Shown here piece by piece: positions 23,302 through 30,337 of a DNA stretch of 30,337 nt. The notes under the pieces are model-generated. The model did no database searches. It was not told where the DNA came from and saw nothing but the letters and a program-made list of their open reading frames with translations. The stretch spans positions 1-30,337 of the forward strand of contig CAYQZD010000042.1 in assembly GCA_964421875.1 (NCBI GenBank). The letters run 5' to 3'. The DNA is from CAYQZD01 sp964421875. GTDB taxonomy: Bacteria > Electryoneota > Tariuqbacteria > Tariuqbacterales > Tariuqbacteraceae. Numbering within the stretch: the stretch's first letter is position 1; each line of letters begins with the position of its first letter. Both the position numbers and the translations under genes were made by a program.

Positions 23302-24420
23302 TTAATAAATGCGAATACATAATATTCTTAGCATCATGTTATACCAAGAACCCAAATCAATAAAATGGTTGTTAATAGTAGAATGTACAAGCCAACCAGA
23401 GGGAACTACACCATCATGTCTGTCAATCCAATAATGTCTATTACTACTCCAAAAATGGTATCCATCGCATGTAACTAAAAATCCATATGGATAACCATTT
23501 AGCATGTCGATACTATCTGCCCAAGCAACAATATCATATGTTTGACTATAACTAACGAGATCATTCCAATCAGCTACTCTATAGTCTGAACCATATAAAG
23601 CAGTTACTATAGAATCTAAGTTTGCCGATTCTGGGTAATATTCGATTGTTGCTATCCATAAAGAAACTGATGTAGTTTCAGTGGTGAAATTCCATATATT
23701 CCCACTGGTGGAATTTCCGTGATCATCTTCGGCGTTGATTTTCCAGTAATATGTTGTACTACTATTCAATGCGCCGGGGATATAAGTCGCTCCAGATAAA
23801 TTACTATTGACCAATGGAGGATTCGAACTGGTTCCAAAATAAACATCATAGGTCAAGGGGTCGCCGTCCGGGTCGCTGCAGGTCCAGGATAAATTCGTGT
23901 TTATAGAGATAGCTGTTGCATTGTCCGCAGGATTGGGATTGGAGGGCTGATTGGGCGGAGTGTTGGTCGCCGGGTCCATCATAATGGTATGGGTCTGGCT
24001 TTCTCCCCGCTGCAGGTTTAAGGTAATCTGACCGAGATAGGTTTCAGTCTCAATCTGCGCGATGACAGTGATGCGAAGGTCGATTTCCGCTGGCAGCGAC
24101 ACTGCTTTGGTCGCCATGTACTTGGTGGTGTCCTGGGTATCCCGCTGGACAGTGAGGGTGTGAATCCCAACCTCCGACTGGTCGCTTGTTCGGATCACCC
24201 GCACCGTTATAGGGAATTCCGCCGGCCAGACCGCCGCCCTGCTGACGTCTGACTTCCCCTTCGTCCCCGCTTCTCCAATGATATCCCCCAAATCGAGCTG
24301 GAAAGTAACCGCCGCCTCCCGACCATCGCTCACTATCTGGTCGCGATCGCACCCCCCCAGAAGTAGCATTGATACGATTAAAAGTATTCCACCAAATGCT
24401 ATTATATATAGCTTGCTCAT
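23302..24420 (-). CDS. Lipoprotein with fibronectin III-like domain
   Basis: A 372-residue surface or periplasmic lipoprotein. The lipobox LLGGC puts the lipidated cysteine at residue 24. An N-terminal beta-rich part (about 35-150) is followed by a fibronectin III-like domain (about 155-248, with PPNQPSNPNPADNA and DPLTYDVYFGTSSNP) and a C-terminal domain (about 255-372) I do not recognise, with many Trp/Tyr (YYPESANLDSIVTAL). A Shine-Dalgarno (AAAGGAG) precedes the ATG. Base composition changes sharply near 23840: the N-terminal part is GC-rich, the rest AT-rich, suggesting a mosaic gene. Confidence 0.7.
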   Translation of the reverse strand: MSKLYIIAFGGILLIVSMLLLGGCDRDQIVSDGREAAVTFQLDLGDIIGEAGTKGKSDVSRAAVWPAEFPITVRVIRTSDQSEVGIHTLTVQRDTQDTTKYMATKAVSLPAEIDLRITVIAQIETETYLGQITLNLQRGESQTHTIMMDPATNTPPNQPSNPNPADNATAISINTNLSWTCSDPDGDPLTYDVYFGTSSNPPLVNSNLSGATYIPGALNSSTTYYWKINAEDDHGNSTSGNIWNFTTETTSVSLWIATIEYYPESANLDSIVTALYGSDYRVADWNDLVSYSQTYDIVAWADSIDMLNGYPYGFLVTCDGYHFWSSNRHYWIDRHDGVVPSGWLVHSTINNHFIDLGSWYNMMLRILCIRIY

Positions 24421-24442
24421 TATTATACTCCTTTTCCCTGCG

Positions 24443-25408
24443 CTAAAGATTGTGGCAGATTTTCAACAGCACGGTCACACCGCGGGAATCCTCTGTGTTG
24501 GCCTCATTCCTCTCGGTGACTACCGGGATTCTCATAAACAGCGTGATGTCCGCGCCCCATAAGTAGTAGAATAGATTGGGTGCTACATCCAGCAGGATCA
24601 TATTCTGCTTGTTGGAAATCCCGGTTTCACTGCTGCCGTCGTTGTGTTCTATGTCGGTGGTACCTTCGCCCACAGAGGTGAAGATTATCCACCCCCCGGC
24701 GACCCAACGGGAGGAGAGGAAATAATCGAAGTTCCCGCTGAAAGTGAACATATTCCCATTGGCAATTTTTTCCGTATATGTAAGATGCGCCCGCTTGCTG
24801 ACTCCGTTAATCTTATAAACGCATTTGGCGTTGAAGGCGAATCTGCTGAAGATTTTCATCGACGACAACATTGCGACATAATCGGTGGCACCGGTGCCCA
24901 ATGGCATCAGCCGACCGTCAACCATCTTCTCATCGTCGCCAGTGGGGAGTTTGACGAAAAGCCCCCCGTTCAGCATCGTCGTTTCTGTGCCTAGGGTGTA
25001 GCCGGCGTTCAGAAAAATATCCCCCAGTCCCGAAACTTCCCGGACGCCGTCGCTGTATTTTATCTTTCGGGAATGAATATAGGGCAGTCCCGCGGCGAAA
25101 TTGAAATTCTTATAGGCGCAGGAAAGCGGCAGCGTGAATGAACGGTTGCGCTCCGATAATTCGGCGTCGAAGCCGACCGCTATCGTCAGCTCCCTCGCTT
25201 TCTCCTCCGAAGCGGCTAAAGCTGTCTTCCTTTTCTCCAGAAAATTTGGGGGAGTGAATAATGAAATTTGGTTCACCAGTGGGTCGGAAAGAAGAAGTTC
25301 AGTGCTCTCGTTGATGTTATCGCCGGCTGCGGTGAAGGTTATGTCAATCTGGCCGCTGGCGCAACTCAAACAGGCTGCAATAAACAACGGAATCAATGTG
25401 ACTTTCAT
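24443..25408 (-). CDS. Putative outer-membrane beta-barrel protein
   Basis: A 321-residue exported protein with a signal peptide (about residues 1-19, ending ASG-Q) and alternating hydrophobic beta strands, e.g. FNFAAGLPYIHS, GLGDIFLNAGYTLG, NGGLFVKLPTGDD and WVAGGWIIFTS. The LPTGDDEK segment resembles MetA-pathway/transporter family barrels. It is 22 nt upstream (in transcription order) of the lipoprotein gene, so the two are likely co-transcribed and may form an outer-membrane pair. Function cannot be assigned. Confidence 0.6.
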   Translation of the reverse strand: MKVTLIPLFIAACLSCASGQIDITFTAAGDNINESTELLLSDPLVNQISLFTPPNFLEKRKTALAASEEKARELTIAVGFDAELSERNRSFTLPLSCAYKNFNFAAGLPYIHSRKIKYSDGVREVSGLGDIFLNAGYTLGTETTMLNGGLFVKLPTGDDEKMVDGRLMPLGTGATDYVAMLSSMKIFSRFAFNAKCVYKINGVSKRAHLTYTEKIANGNMFTFSGNFDYFLSSRWVAGGWIIFTSVGEGTTDIEHNDGSSETGISNKQNMILLDVAPNLFYYLWGADITLFMRIPVVTERNEANTEDSRGVTVLLKICHNL

Positions 25409-25486
25409 AATGCTCTTGATGTATTAGTTTAACTATTGTGCCGCAGACTACCCGCAGTCTGTCCAAGAATATGGTTGAAGCAAATA

Positions 25487-25559
25487 TTCACTGGATATGA
25501 TGGAAATAATGGATATAGTAAGTTACTGTATTACCATAATATCCATAATATCCAGTGAA
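25487..25559. repeat. 73-nt long palindrome with two nested stems
   Basis: TTCACTGGATAT (25487-25498) is the exact inverse of ATATCCAGTGAA (25548-25559), and ATGGATAT (25509-25516) of ATATCCAT (25539-25546), leaving a 22-nt loop. It lies about 80 nt upstream of the barrel gene (minus strand). It might be a regulatory or dispersed element; no T tract marks a terminator. Confidence 0.6.
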
Positions 25560-25726
25560 TCAGATTTTCTCATAAATTCCGATTCTGTGCATTCTCAGAC
25601 ACACTCCCCGCACTCTGCGACCATCCGCTTTCTTAAAAGAATATGATGTAAAATGTGGGATTCCGCGGTGCCAAAATCGGCAGTCAGTGAAAAAAATCAC
25701 GACGAATAAAACGAATTAAGATGCGA

Positions 25727-25766
25727 ACCGTTGATAATCCGCTTAATCTGTGTAATCCGTTGTGAA
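25727..25766. repeat. Dispersed repeat fragment (AATCCGCTTAATCTGTGTAA type)
   Basis: Shares the order AATCCGCTTAAT ... AATC.G.TGTGAAT with the element at 2117-2151. It lies downstream of the sorting-domain protein gene on the minus strand. Confidence 0.45.
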
Positions 25767-25825
25767 TCTTCCCTCCAGCCCCCAGACCCTCATCCATGTC
25801 TATCTGTGCTATTCGTGATTCAAAA

Positions 25826-27187
25826 TCACTTCACCAACAGCATCTTCACCACCGAACTTTCCCCGCCTGCGGTCAGCCGGGCGAAATACAATCCGGAAGG
25901 CATACTTTCCGCGTTCCAAACGACCTGATGCCTTCCCGTAGATTGGAATCCATCCAATATTATCGCCGATTCTCCGCCCGTAATATCGAATATTCTCAGT
26001 GAAACATTCCCCGGTTTTGGCAGGTCATAAGTCAATCTGGTGGTGGGATTGAAGGGATTGGGACAGGCGGGATACAATATGAAATCCTTTGGAACCGCGG
26101 GCGATGGTTTATATTCGCAGGGCGATAATTCGATTCCTTCTATCCGTATATCATCGATATACCACCCCGAAGTCGTGGTCGCGCCGTAACCGGTCCGGTC
26201 CAATACTCTGAAAGCAATCCTTACGGTTGAATCCGCGTAGGCGGACAAGTCGATGTACACCTGGCTGTATATGGAACTTGTGCCGCTGTAATCATTGGAA
26301 ATTGTCTGCCAGTCCCCCCCATCGACCGATATCTGAACATAGCCGATATCGGGACTGCTGTAACCGCTGCCGAAACTGAACCAATGCCAGAAAAAAAGAC
26401 CGGGGTATTGACTAGGAAGAGGCGTCAATGTGACAGTGGGACTTATTAATCTTGAATTGGCTCCGTAGGGATAATTACCGTCAAGAACTGTCGCCGCGCA
26501 GCATTGACCGGAATACGCGCTGTCAGGTCCCGAAGTCGGCGCCCCCGCTTCCCAAACACCCCTATCCGCCCACCAATAGCCTATCCCGTTTTCCCAGCCT
26601 TCCGGATTATTATAGGGGAAATTACCTACCTTGATAGTAATATTATCAATGTACCAGCCGGAGGATGTAGTAGCGCCATAACCCGTTCTGTCAAGTATCC
26701 TGAAACCTATTCTGACCGTCGAATCCGCATAAGCGGTCAAATCCACAGCGAATTGACTCCAGATTGCCCCGTCCTCGTCGATACCATCGGTAAGCGTTTC
26801 CCAGGGTCCATTGTTTACGGAAATCACTACAAAGCCATTATCTACATTGTTGTATCCGGATCCCAAGCTGAACCAGTTCTGGAACCACAACATTATCTTT
26901 TCACCGGGCTGCAGGTTGCCCGGAAGTGCTATATGGGGACTGATTAACCGCGAATCAGCACCGCTGGGATAACTGCCACTCAGAACAGTCGCGGCGCACT
27001 GATTGCCTTGATACGCTGCGCCTGGTCCTACGGTGGAATCGGGCGCACCCACTTCCCAAACGCCGTTGTCCGCCCACCAATTTCCCATACCGGATTCCCA
27101 GTCCACGTTTAAAATAGTAACCGGCTGGCTGAAAGCTGATGCTGAAACAAAGAGAACTATTATTGAAGCGATGAAGAAGTTTTTCAC
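25826..27187 (-). CDS. Secreted protein with two tandem jelly-roll-like domains and a type IX sorting domain
   Basis: A 453-residue protein with a signal peptide (about 1-20, ending AFS-Q). Two copies of one domain follow, at about 25-190 and 195-360, each running from W-E-x-G-x-G-x-W-W-A-D to SGWYIDDIxI and including AYADSTVRIxFRxLDRTGYGATT. The C-terminal 85 residues carry PNPFNPTTRLTYDLPKPG and end MPSGLYFARLTAGG..VVKMLLVK, the type A sorting domain used by type IX secretion. GTG start with AGGAG 10 nt upstream. It is therefore probably exported by T9SS and surface-attached or released. The two domains resemble MAM or carbohydrate-binding folds, but ligand and function are unknown. Confidence 0.82.
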   Translation of the reverse strand: MKNFFIASIIVLFVSASAFSQPVTILNVDWESGMGNWWADNGVWEVGAPDSTVGPGAAYQGNQCAATVLSGSYPSGADSRLISPHIALPGNLQPGEKIMLWFQNWFSLGSGYNNVDNGFVVISVNNGPWETLTDGIDEDGAIWSQFAVDLTAYADSTVRIGFRILDRTGYGATTSSGWYIDNITIKVGNFPYNNPEGWENGIGYWWADRGVWEAGAPTSGPDSAYSGQCCAATVLDGNYPYGANSRLISPTVTLTPLPSQYPGLFFWHWFSFGSGYSSPDIGYVQISVDGGDWQTISNDYSGTSSIYSQVYIDLSAYADSTVRIAFRVLDRTGYGATTTSGWYIDDIRIEGIELSPCEYKPSPAVPKDFILYPACPNPFNPTTRLTYDLPKPGNVSLRIFDITGGESAIILDGFQSTGRHQVVWNAESMPSGLYFARLTAGGESSVVKMLLVK

Positions 27188-27537
27188 CTTGACACTCCTA
27201 TTAAATTTTGAATTGAAAGAAAATGGCGAGGTAGATTATTATGTAAACATACAAAATATGTATGCTACGGTAAAAAAAAAGACTAATTAATGGCGGGTCA
27301 TTTCGAACTCCCTTCCTTAAAATAAAACCTATGATTCATTATATCGTAGTGAATCGTAGTAAAACAATGTAATCGCTTTTACTAACATTGTCAAGCGTTT
27401 TCATCGATTTATATAAATTTCTCAAATTCAATCATCCCCCCATCCCCCGCCCCCGCTTGCATTTAATCTCCCGTTGTATTAAATTCTCTCCCATATCGAC
27501 TGCTTCACCCTAACCCTAAACCCTAAACCCTCATCAA
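27188..27537. other. 350-nt AT-rich divergent intergenic region between the secreted protein gene and ftsX
   Basis: No gene is supported. Transcription diverges here, so promoters for both sides should be present. Visible items are a dyad CATACA/TGTATG at 27248-27264 upstream of the minus-strand gene, overlapping inverted repeats near 27358-27390, and a CCCTAAA tandem tract just before ftsX (27505-27535). Confidence 0.6.
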
Positions 27538-28410
27538 ATGGCTCTGAACCTCGGATTCTGGACTGTCGAAAGCCTGCGCGGCTTAATGCGCCACCGCCTC
27601 ACCGCCGGCCTCACCATCACCGGTATGGCGCTCACCCTCTGGATTTTAGGGCTGGCGCTCCTGATTTGGAGCAATGTCGAGGAATACCGGGGACGGATAA
27701 TGGAAGGGCTGCAAATCGAAGTCTTCCTCGAACCCGGATTGAGCCGCGGCGTTCAGGACAAAATCGGGGAACAGATTGCCGCATTCGATGGTATCAAAGA
27801 AGTGAATTATATCTCCCCCGAACAAGCCGCGGAAATCTTCGCCCGCGAATTCGGAGGGGAAATCTTCGCCATCTTGGAGGAGAATCCGCTTCCCCCCTCC
27901 TTCAAGGTTACTCTGAACTCCGACCGCCGCAGCGCCGGGAATGCTTCCCGCGTCTCCGGAAAGATTGAGGGGATTTCCGGCGTGGACGAAGTGGCTTTCC
28001 AGGGGAGCGTGGTGGAAATGCTCGAAGCCCGCTTCGACACCCTGCTGAAAACGCTGTTAGCGGTGGGGGGATTGATTTTCATCGGCACCGCGGCGCTGTT
28101 TTTCCAGGGAGTGAAAATCTCCCTCGCCGCCCGCAAAGATTTTATCAACGCCCTATTCCTCACCGGAGCGAAAATCGGGACTATCAAGTTCCCCTTCATC
28201 CTCGAAGGCGCGGTCGCGGGGCTGATTGCCGGAGCCGCCGCATACAGCGGTGTAGTGGTAACGCATTTGATACTGAATAAATACTTGATGAGCCTCTCCT
28301 ACAGCGGCGAAATGTTCCTGTTGACTCCGGTGGGAATAGTGTTAGGTTACGGAGGGGCGGTGATGGCGGTGAACCGCAGCCTGGACAAATATCTATTGGA
28401 AAAAACCTGA
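27538..28410 (+). CDS. ftsX: Cell division protein FtsX (permease subunit)
   Basis: A 290-residue inner-membrane protein with four transmembrane segments (about 23-46, then about 166-190, 216-240 and 262-280) and a large extracytoplasmic domain between the first and second (EVFLEPGLSR...ISPEQAAEIFAREFGG...LEENPLPPSFKVTL). It normally works with the ATPase FtsE to control septal peptidoglycan hydrolases, but no ftsE lies upstream in the window. A CCCTAAA-type tract, not a Shine-Dalgarno, precedes the ATG. Confidence 0.92.
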   Translation: MALNLGFWTVESLRGLMRHRLTAGLTITGMALTLWILGLALLIWSNVEEYRGRIMEGLQIEVFLEPGLSRGVQDKIGEQIAAFDGIKEVNYISPEQAAEIFAREFGGEIFAILEENPLPPSFKVTLNSDRRSAGNASRVSGKIEGISGVDEVAFQGSVVEMLEARFDTLLKTLLAVGGLIFIGTAALFFQGVKISLAARKDFINALFLTGAKIGTIKFPFILEGAVAGLIAGAAAYSGVVVTHLILNKYLMSLSYSGEMFLLTPVGIVLGYGGAVMAVNRSLDKYLLEKT

Positions 28411-28488
28411 AATAATGATGTATACGGTTATTTTTGGATTTACGTGTGTTTGTATGTGTAATTATGCTTCACTGAATTGACGATTACC

Positions 28489-29511
28489 ATGGAACTTACT
28501 CCCAGAGAAATATTGATTTTACGGTCGGTTATCCACAGCTTCATCTCCGACGCCCTGCCGGTAGGCTCCCGCACTCTATCCAAGAAGTCGGATATTGACT
28601 TCTCCCCGGCCACTGTCCGAAACACCATGGCTGACCTAGAGGAAATGGGCCTGCTGGAACAGCCCCATACCTCCGCCGGGCGAATCCCCACTGACCTCGG
28701 TTACCGTATTTACGTGGACGACCTGATGAGTCAGCGCCGGCTCGCCTCGGACGTCCGACAGTCTATCGAACGTCTCGTTTCCGAGATTTCCTTCGACCTC
28801 AAGGAAGTGATGCGGCGCACATCAGGGATGCTGGGAAATATCTCCAGTCTCCTGGGTGTGGTGCTGTCGCCCCGCTATGAGCAGAGCATATTGCTGAAGG
28901 TTGACCTTACTCCCTATTCCAGTTCCCGGCTGATGGCAATCGTGGCTTTGAAGTCCGGTCTGGCAAAAACCGTCCTGCTTGAAATCGACTTTGAAATTGA
29001 TGAAACCGAACTTCAGGAAGGTTGCTCGCTGCTGAATCAGAGGTTGCACGGTATGCCCTTGAAACGCATCCGAAAAGATATCGTGGAAATCCTCCGCGAA
29101 AGACCTCCAAACGTTAGAAATGAACTCCTCGACCTTGTAGTTTACAATTCCGACATCCTCTTTCAGTTCGAAGAGGACGAAGATTTCTTCCTCAACGGAT
29201 TGAAAACCCTGCTTGAGCAGCCTGAATTTTCCCAGAGTGAAAGGGTGCGAACCATAGTGGAACTCTTCGAAAACAGAAAGGTCTTAATCCACCTGGTCAG
29301 CGGTTTACAACCGGAGGAGGGGGTGCGGGTCACTATAGGCGGTGAAAATCCGGTGAGACAGTCCCGCGAATTGTCAGTGCTAACCGCAGCCTTCAGTGTC
29401 GGCGAAGATGTGGGGACAGTCAGCGTTATCGGTCCCACCAGGATGGACTACTCCCGGCTCTGGTCCGTGGTAGACTACACTGCGAAGACTATACAAAAGC
29501 AGTTTAATTAG
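28489..29511 (+). CDS. hrcA: Heat-inducible transcription repressor HrcA
   Basis: A 340-residue repressor of heat-shock operons that binds CIRCE elements. The N-terminal winged-helix domain has MELTPREILILRSVIHSFISDALPVGSRTL and SPATVRNTMADLEEMGLLEQPHTSAGRIPTDLGYR, which are diagnostic; the C-terminal dimerisation domain with GPTRMDYSRLWSVVDY is also conserved. ATG at 28489 is preferred to a TTG at 28477. I found no TTAGCACTC-N9-GAGTGCTAA (CIRCE) sequence in the upstream region. grpE follows. Confidence 0.95.
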   Translation: MELTPREILILRSVIHSFISDALPVGSRTLSKKSDIDFSPATVRNTMADLEEMGLLEQPHTSAGRIPTDLGYRIYVDDLMSQRRLASDVRQSIERLVSEISFDLKEVMRRTSGMLGNISSLLGVVLSPRYEQSILLKVDLTPYSSSRLMAIVALKSGLAKTVLLEIDFEIDETELQEGCSLLNQRLHGMPLKRIRKDIVEILRERPPNVRNELLDLVVYNSDILFQFEEDEDFFLNGLKTLLEQPEFSQSERVRTIVELFENRKVLIHLVSGLQPEEGVRVTIGGENPVRQSRELSVLTAAFSVGEDVGTVSVIGPTRMDYSRLWSVVDYTAKTIQKQFN

Positions 29512-29583
29512 ACGTTTATTAGGTTATGATTAACCGGAAGACGCGTCACATATTACAATATTAACAAATCTGAATATGTATAT

Positions 29584-30189
29584 ATGACAGGAAAAAGTGT
29601 GAATTCCGAAGATAAAAATACAGTAGATATCGAAGCACCCGCAGATAAATCCCCCGATGAAAAATCTTTGATTGAGGATGATACGAGGGAAAATCAGCCG
29701 GAAATCGCCGCGAAATCCAAACGATCGGTCTCTTCGAAAAAACTGAAGGCTGAGATTGAAGCGCTGAAAGCTGAAAAAAACGAATTGTCGGACAAAAACC
29801 TCCGCCTCCTCGCTGAATTCGATAACTTCCGCAAAAGGAAACAGTCGGAAGTGATGGAGACGGCAGCGTTTGTGAAAAAAAACCTGATACTGGAGTTGCT
29901 GCCCATCCTCGATGACGCCGAAAGGCTGCTCGACCATCAGGATGAAAGCGCCGGGGATTTGACCGAGGGAGCTAAACTGATTTTTGAGAAACTCCGAAAG
30001 TCCTTGATTGACGCGGGTTTAAAGCCGATGGATTCGAGGGGAAAACCTTTCGATCCCAACCTCCACGAAGCGATGATGACCGTGGAATCATCCGATGACG
30101 ATTCCGGTGTTGTCGTAGAAGTGATTCAACCGGGTTACTACATAGGCGAAAAAGTCCTGCGGCACGCTAAAGTCATTGTCAGTAAATAG
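29584..30189 (+). CDS. grpE: Co-chaperone GrpE (nucleotide exchange factor of DnaK)
   Basis: A 201-residue protein. An acidic, low-complexity N-terminus (about 1-50) is followed by a long helix with LKAEKNELSDKNLRLLAEFDNFRKRKQSE, then the C-terminal beta domain with FDPNLHEAMMTVES and GYYIGEKVLRHAKVIVSK. It follows hrcA by 72 nt; dnaK and dnaJ would be expected further downstream but lie outside the window. No Shine-Dalgarno and no CIRCE are visible ahead of it. Confidence 0.94.
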   Translation: MTGKSVNSEDKNTVDIEAPADKSPDEKSLIEDDTRENQPEIAAKSKRSVSSKKLKAEIEALKAEKNELSDKNLRLLAEFDNFRKRKQSEVMETAAFVKKNLILELLPILDDAERLLDHQDESAGDLTEGAKLIFEKLRKSLIDAGLKPMDSRGKPFDPNLHEAMMTVESSDDDSGVVVEVIQPGYYIGEKVLRHAKVIVSK

Positions 30190-30213
30190 TTACTGATGCA
30201 AAACTCTGGAATT

Positions 30214-30247
30214 GTCATTGCGAGGAAGCGAAGCGACGAAGCATTCT
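30214..30247. repeat. Partial GTCATTGCGAGG-type repeat
   Basis: One arm of the GTCATTGCGA family, GTCATTGCGAGGAAGCGAAG followed by GACGAAGCATTC, as at 2271-2300. No matching second end could be found in the window. Confidence 0.5.
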
Positions 30248-30287
30248 ATTTACCGTGGTGTCGGGTCTCCGCTGTCTGTCCGAAAAT

Positions 30288-30330
30288 GTCATTCTGAGCC
30301 CGATGCGAAGCAGCGGAGCGAAGAATCTCC
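30288..30330. repeat. GTCATTCTGAGCCCGATGCG-type repeat, second copy
   Basis: Nearly identical to 18638-18680 (one difference by eye). The window ends a few bases later, so the full length of the element cannot be seen. Confidence 0.6.
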
Positions 30331-30337
30331 AATTATA

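Larger units (their letters stand above)
25409..25825. other. 417-nt intergenic region upstream of the barrel gene
   Basis: No credible gene. It contains a small hairpin at 25444-25461, a 73-nt imperfect palindrome at 25487-25559 and a copy of an ATCCGCTTAATCTGTG repeat at 25727-25766. Promoter elements for the minus-strand barrel gene would be expected here, but I cannot locate them with confidence. Confidence 0.6.

Noticed and set aside
27358..27390. Interleaved inverted repeats (AGTAAAA/TTTTACT and CAATGT/ACATTG) that could form a pseudoknot
   Set aside because: The stems abut with zero- and one-base connecting loops, too short to span the helices, so a stable H-type pseudoknot is unlikely. 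Chance in AT-rich DNA is the simpler reading.
27505..27535. CCCTAAA tandem units resembling eukaryotic telomere repeats
   Set aside because: Only about three imperfect units, in a bacterial context directly before the ftsX start. Other starts have comparable tracts with different units, so telomeric origin is not supported.

Overview
The window is about 30 kb of a mid-GC bacterial chromosome from an uncultured-type lineage that I would place near the FCB (Fibrobacterota-Chlorobiota-Bacteroidota) side of the tree. Evidence for that is two secreted proteins with C-terminal sorting or FlgD-like domains (one carries the PNPFNP type IX secretion signature), a PorZ-like propeller protein, a DUF6599 protein, and many housekeeping genes without a Shine-Dalgarno sequence. 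No rRNA or marker gene here fixes the phylum, so this is inference. I saw no rRNA, tRNA, CRISPR array, transposase or integrase.

Layout. 81-3134 (minus strand): a queuosine-precursor transporter, a Gx transporter overlapping a NusG domain II protein, and a two-CXXC protein disulfide oxidoreductase, separated by a dense patch of small palindromic repeats (1975-2404). 3316-8833 (plus): a riboflavin operon opened by an FMN riboswitch with an intrinsic terminator, then ribD, ribE, ribBA and ribH. An unrelated, AT-rich ATPase/TOPRIM (OLD-like) gene sits inside this operon between ribBA and ribH, with its start overlapping the ribBA stop. 8912-19844 (plus): a PorZ-like secreted propeller protein, recN, murA, a two-helix membrane peptide, a DUF6599 protein, a solitary hydantoinase-B homologue, birA (whose start is abnormal) and coaX. 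19841-23112 (plus): an N-acetylmuramoyl-L-alanine amidase overlapping coaX, greA, and a LeuC/homoaconitase large subunit without its small subunit. 23302-27187 (minus): a cell-surface block of a lipoprotein with a fibronectin-III-like domain, a putative outer-membrane beta-barrel protein, and a protein with two tandem jelly-roll-like domains and a type IX sorting domain. 27538-30189 (plus): ftsX without ftsE, then hrcA and grpE.

How the parts fit. The best-understood unit is the FMN-controlled riboflavin pathway: RibD, RibBA, RibH and RibE together cover GTP plus ribulose-5-phosphate to riboflavin. The OLD-like gene inserted there would be transcribed under FMN control and translated from a ribosome site inside ribBA, which is the most unusual arrangement in the window. 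Other recurring signals are (i) degenerate 6-9 nt tandem repeats directly upstream of several housekeeping start codons, (ii) dispersed palindromic elements with GTCATT...AATGAC ends, including a near-identical inverted pair at 872 and 13239, and (iii) three genes (hyuB, leuC, ftsX) without their usual partner subunits.
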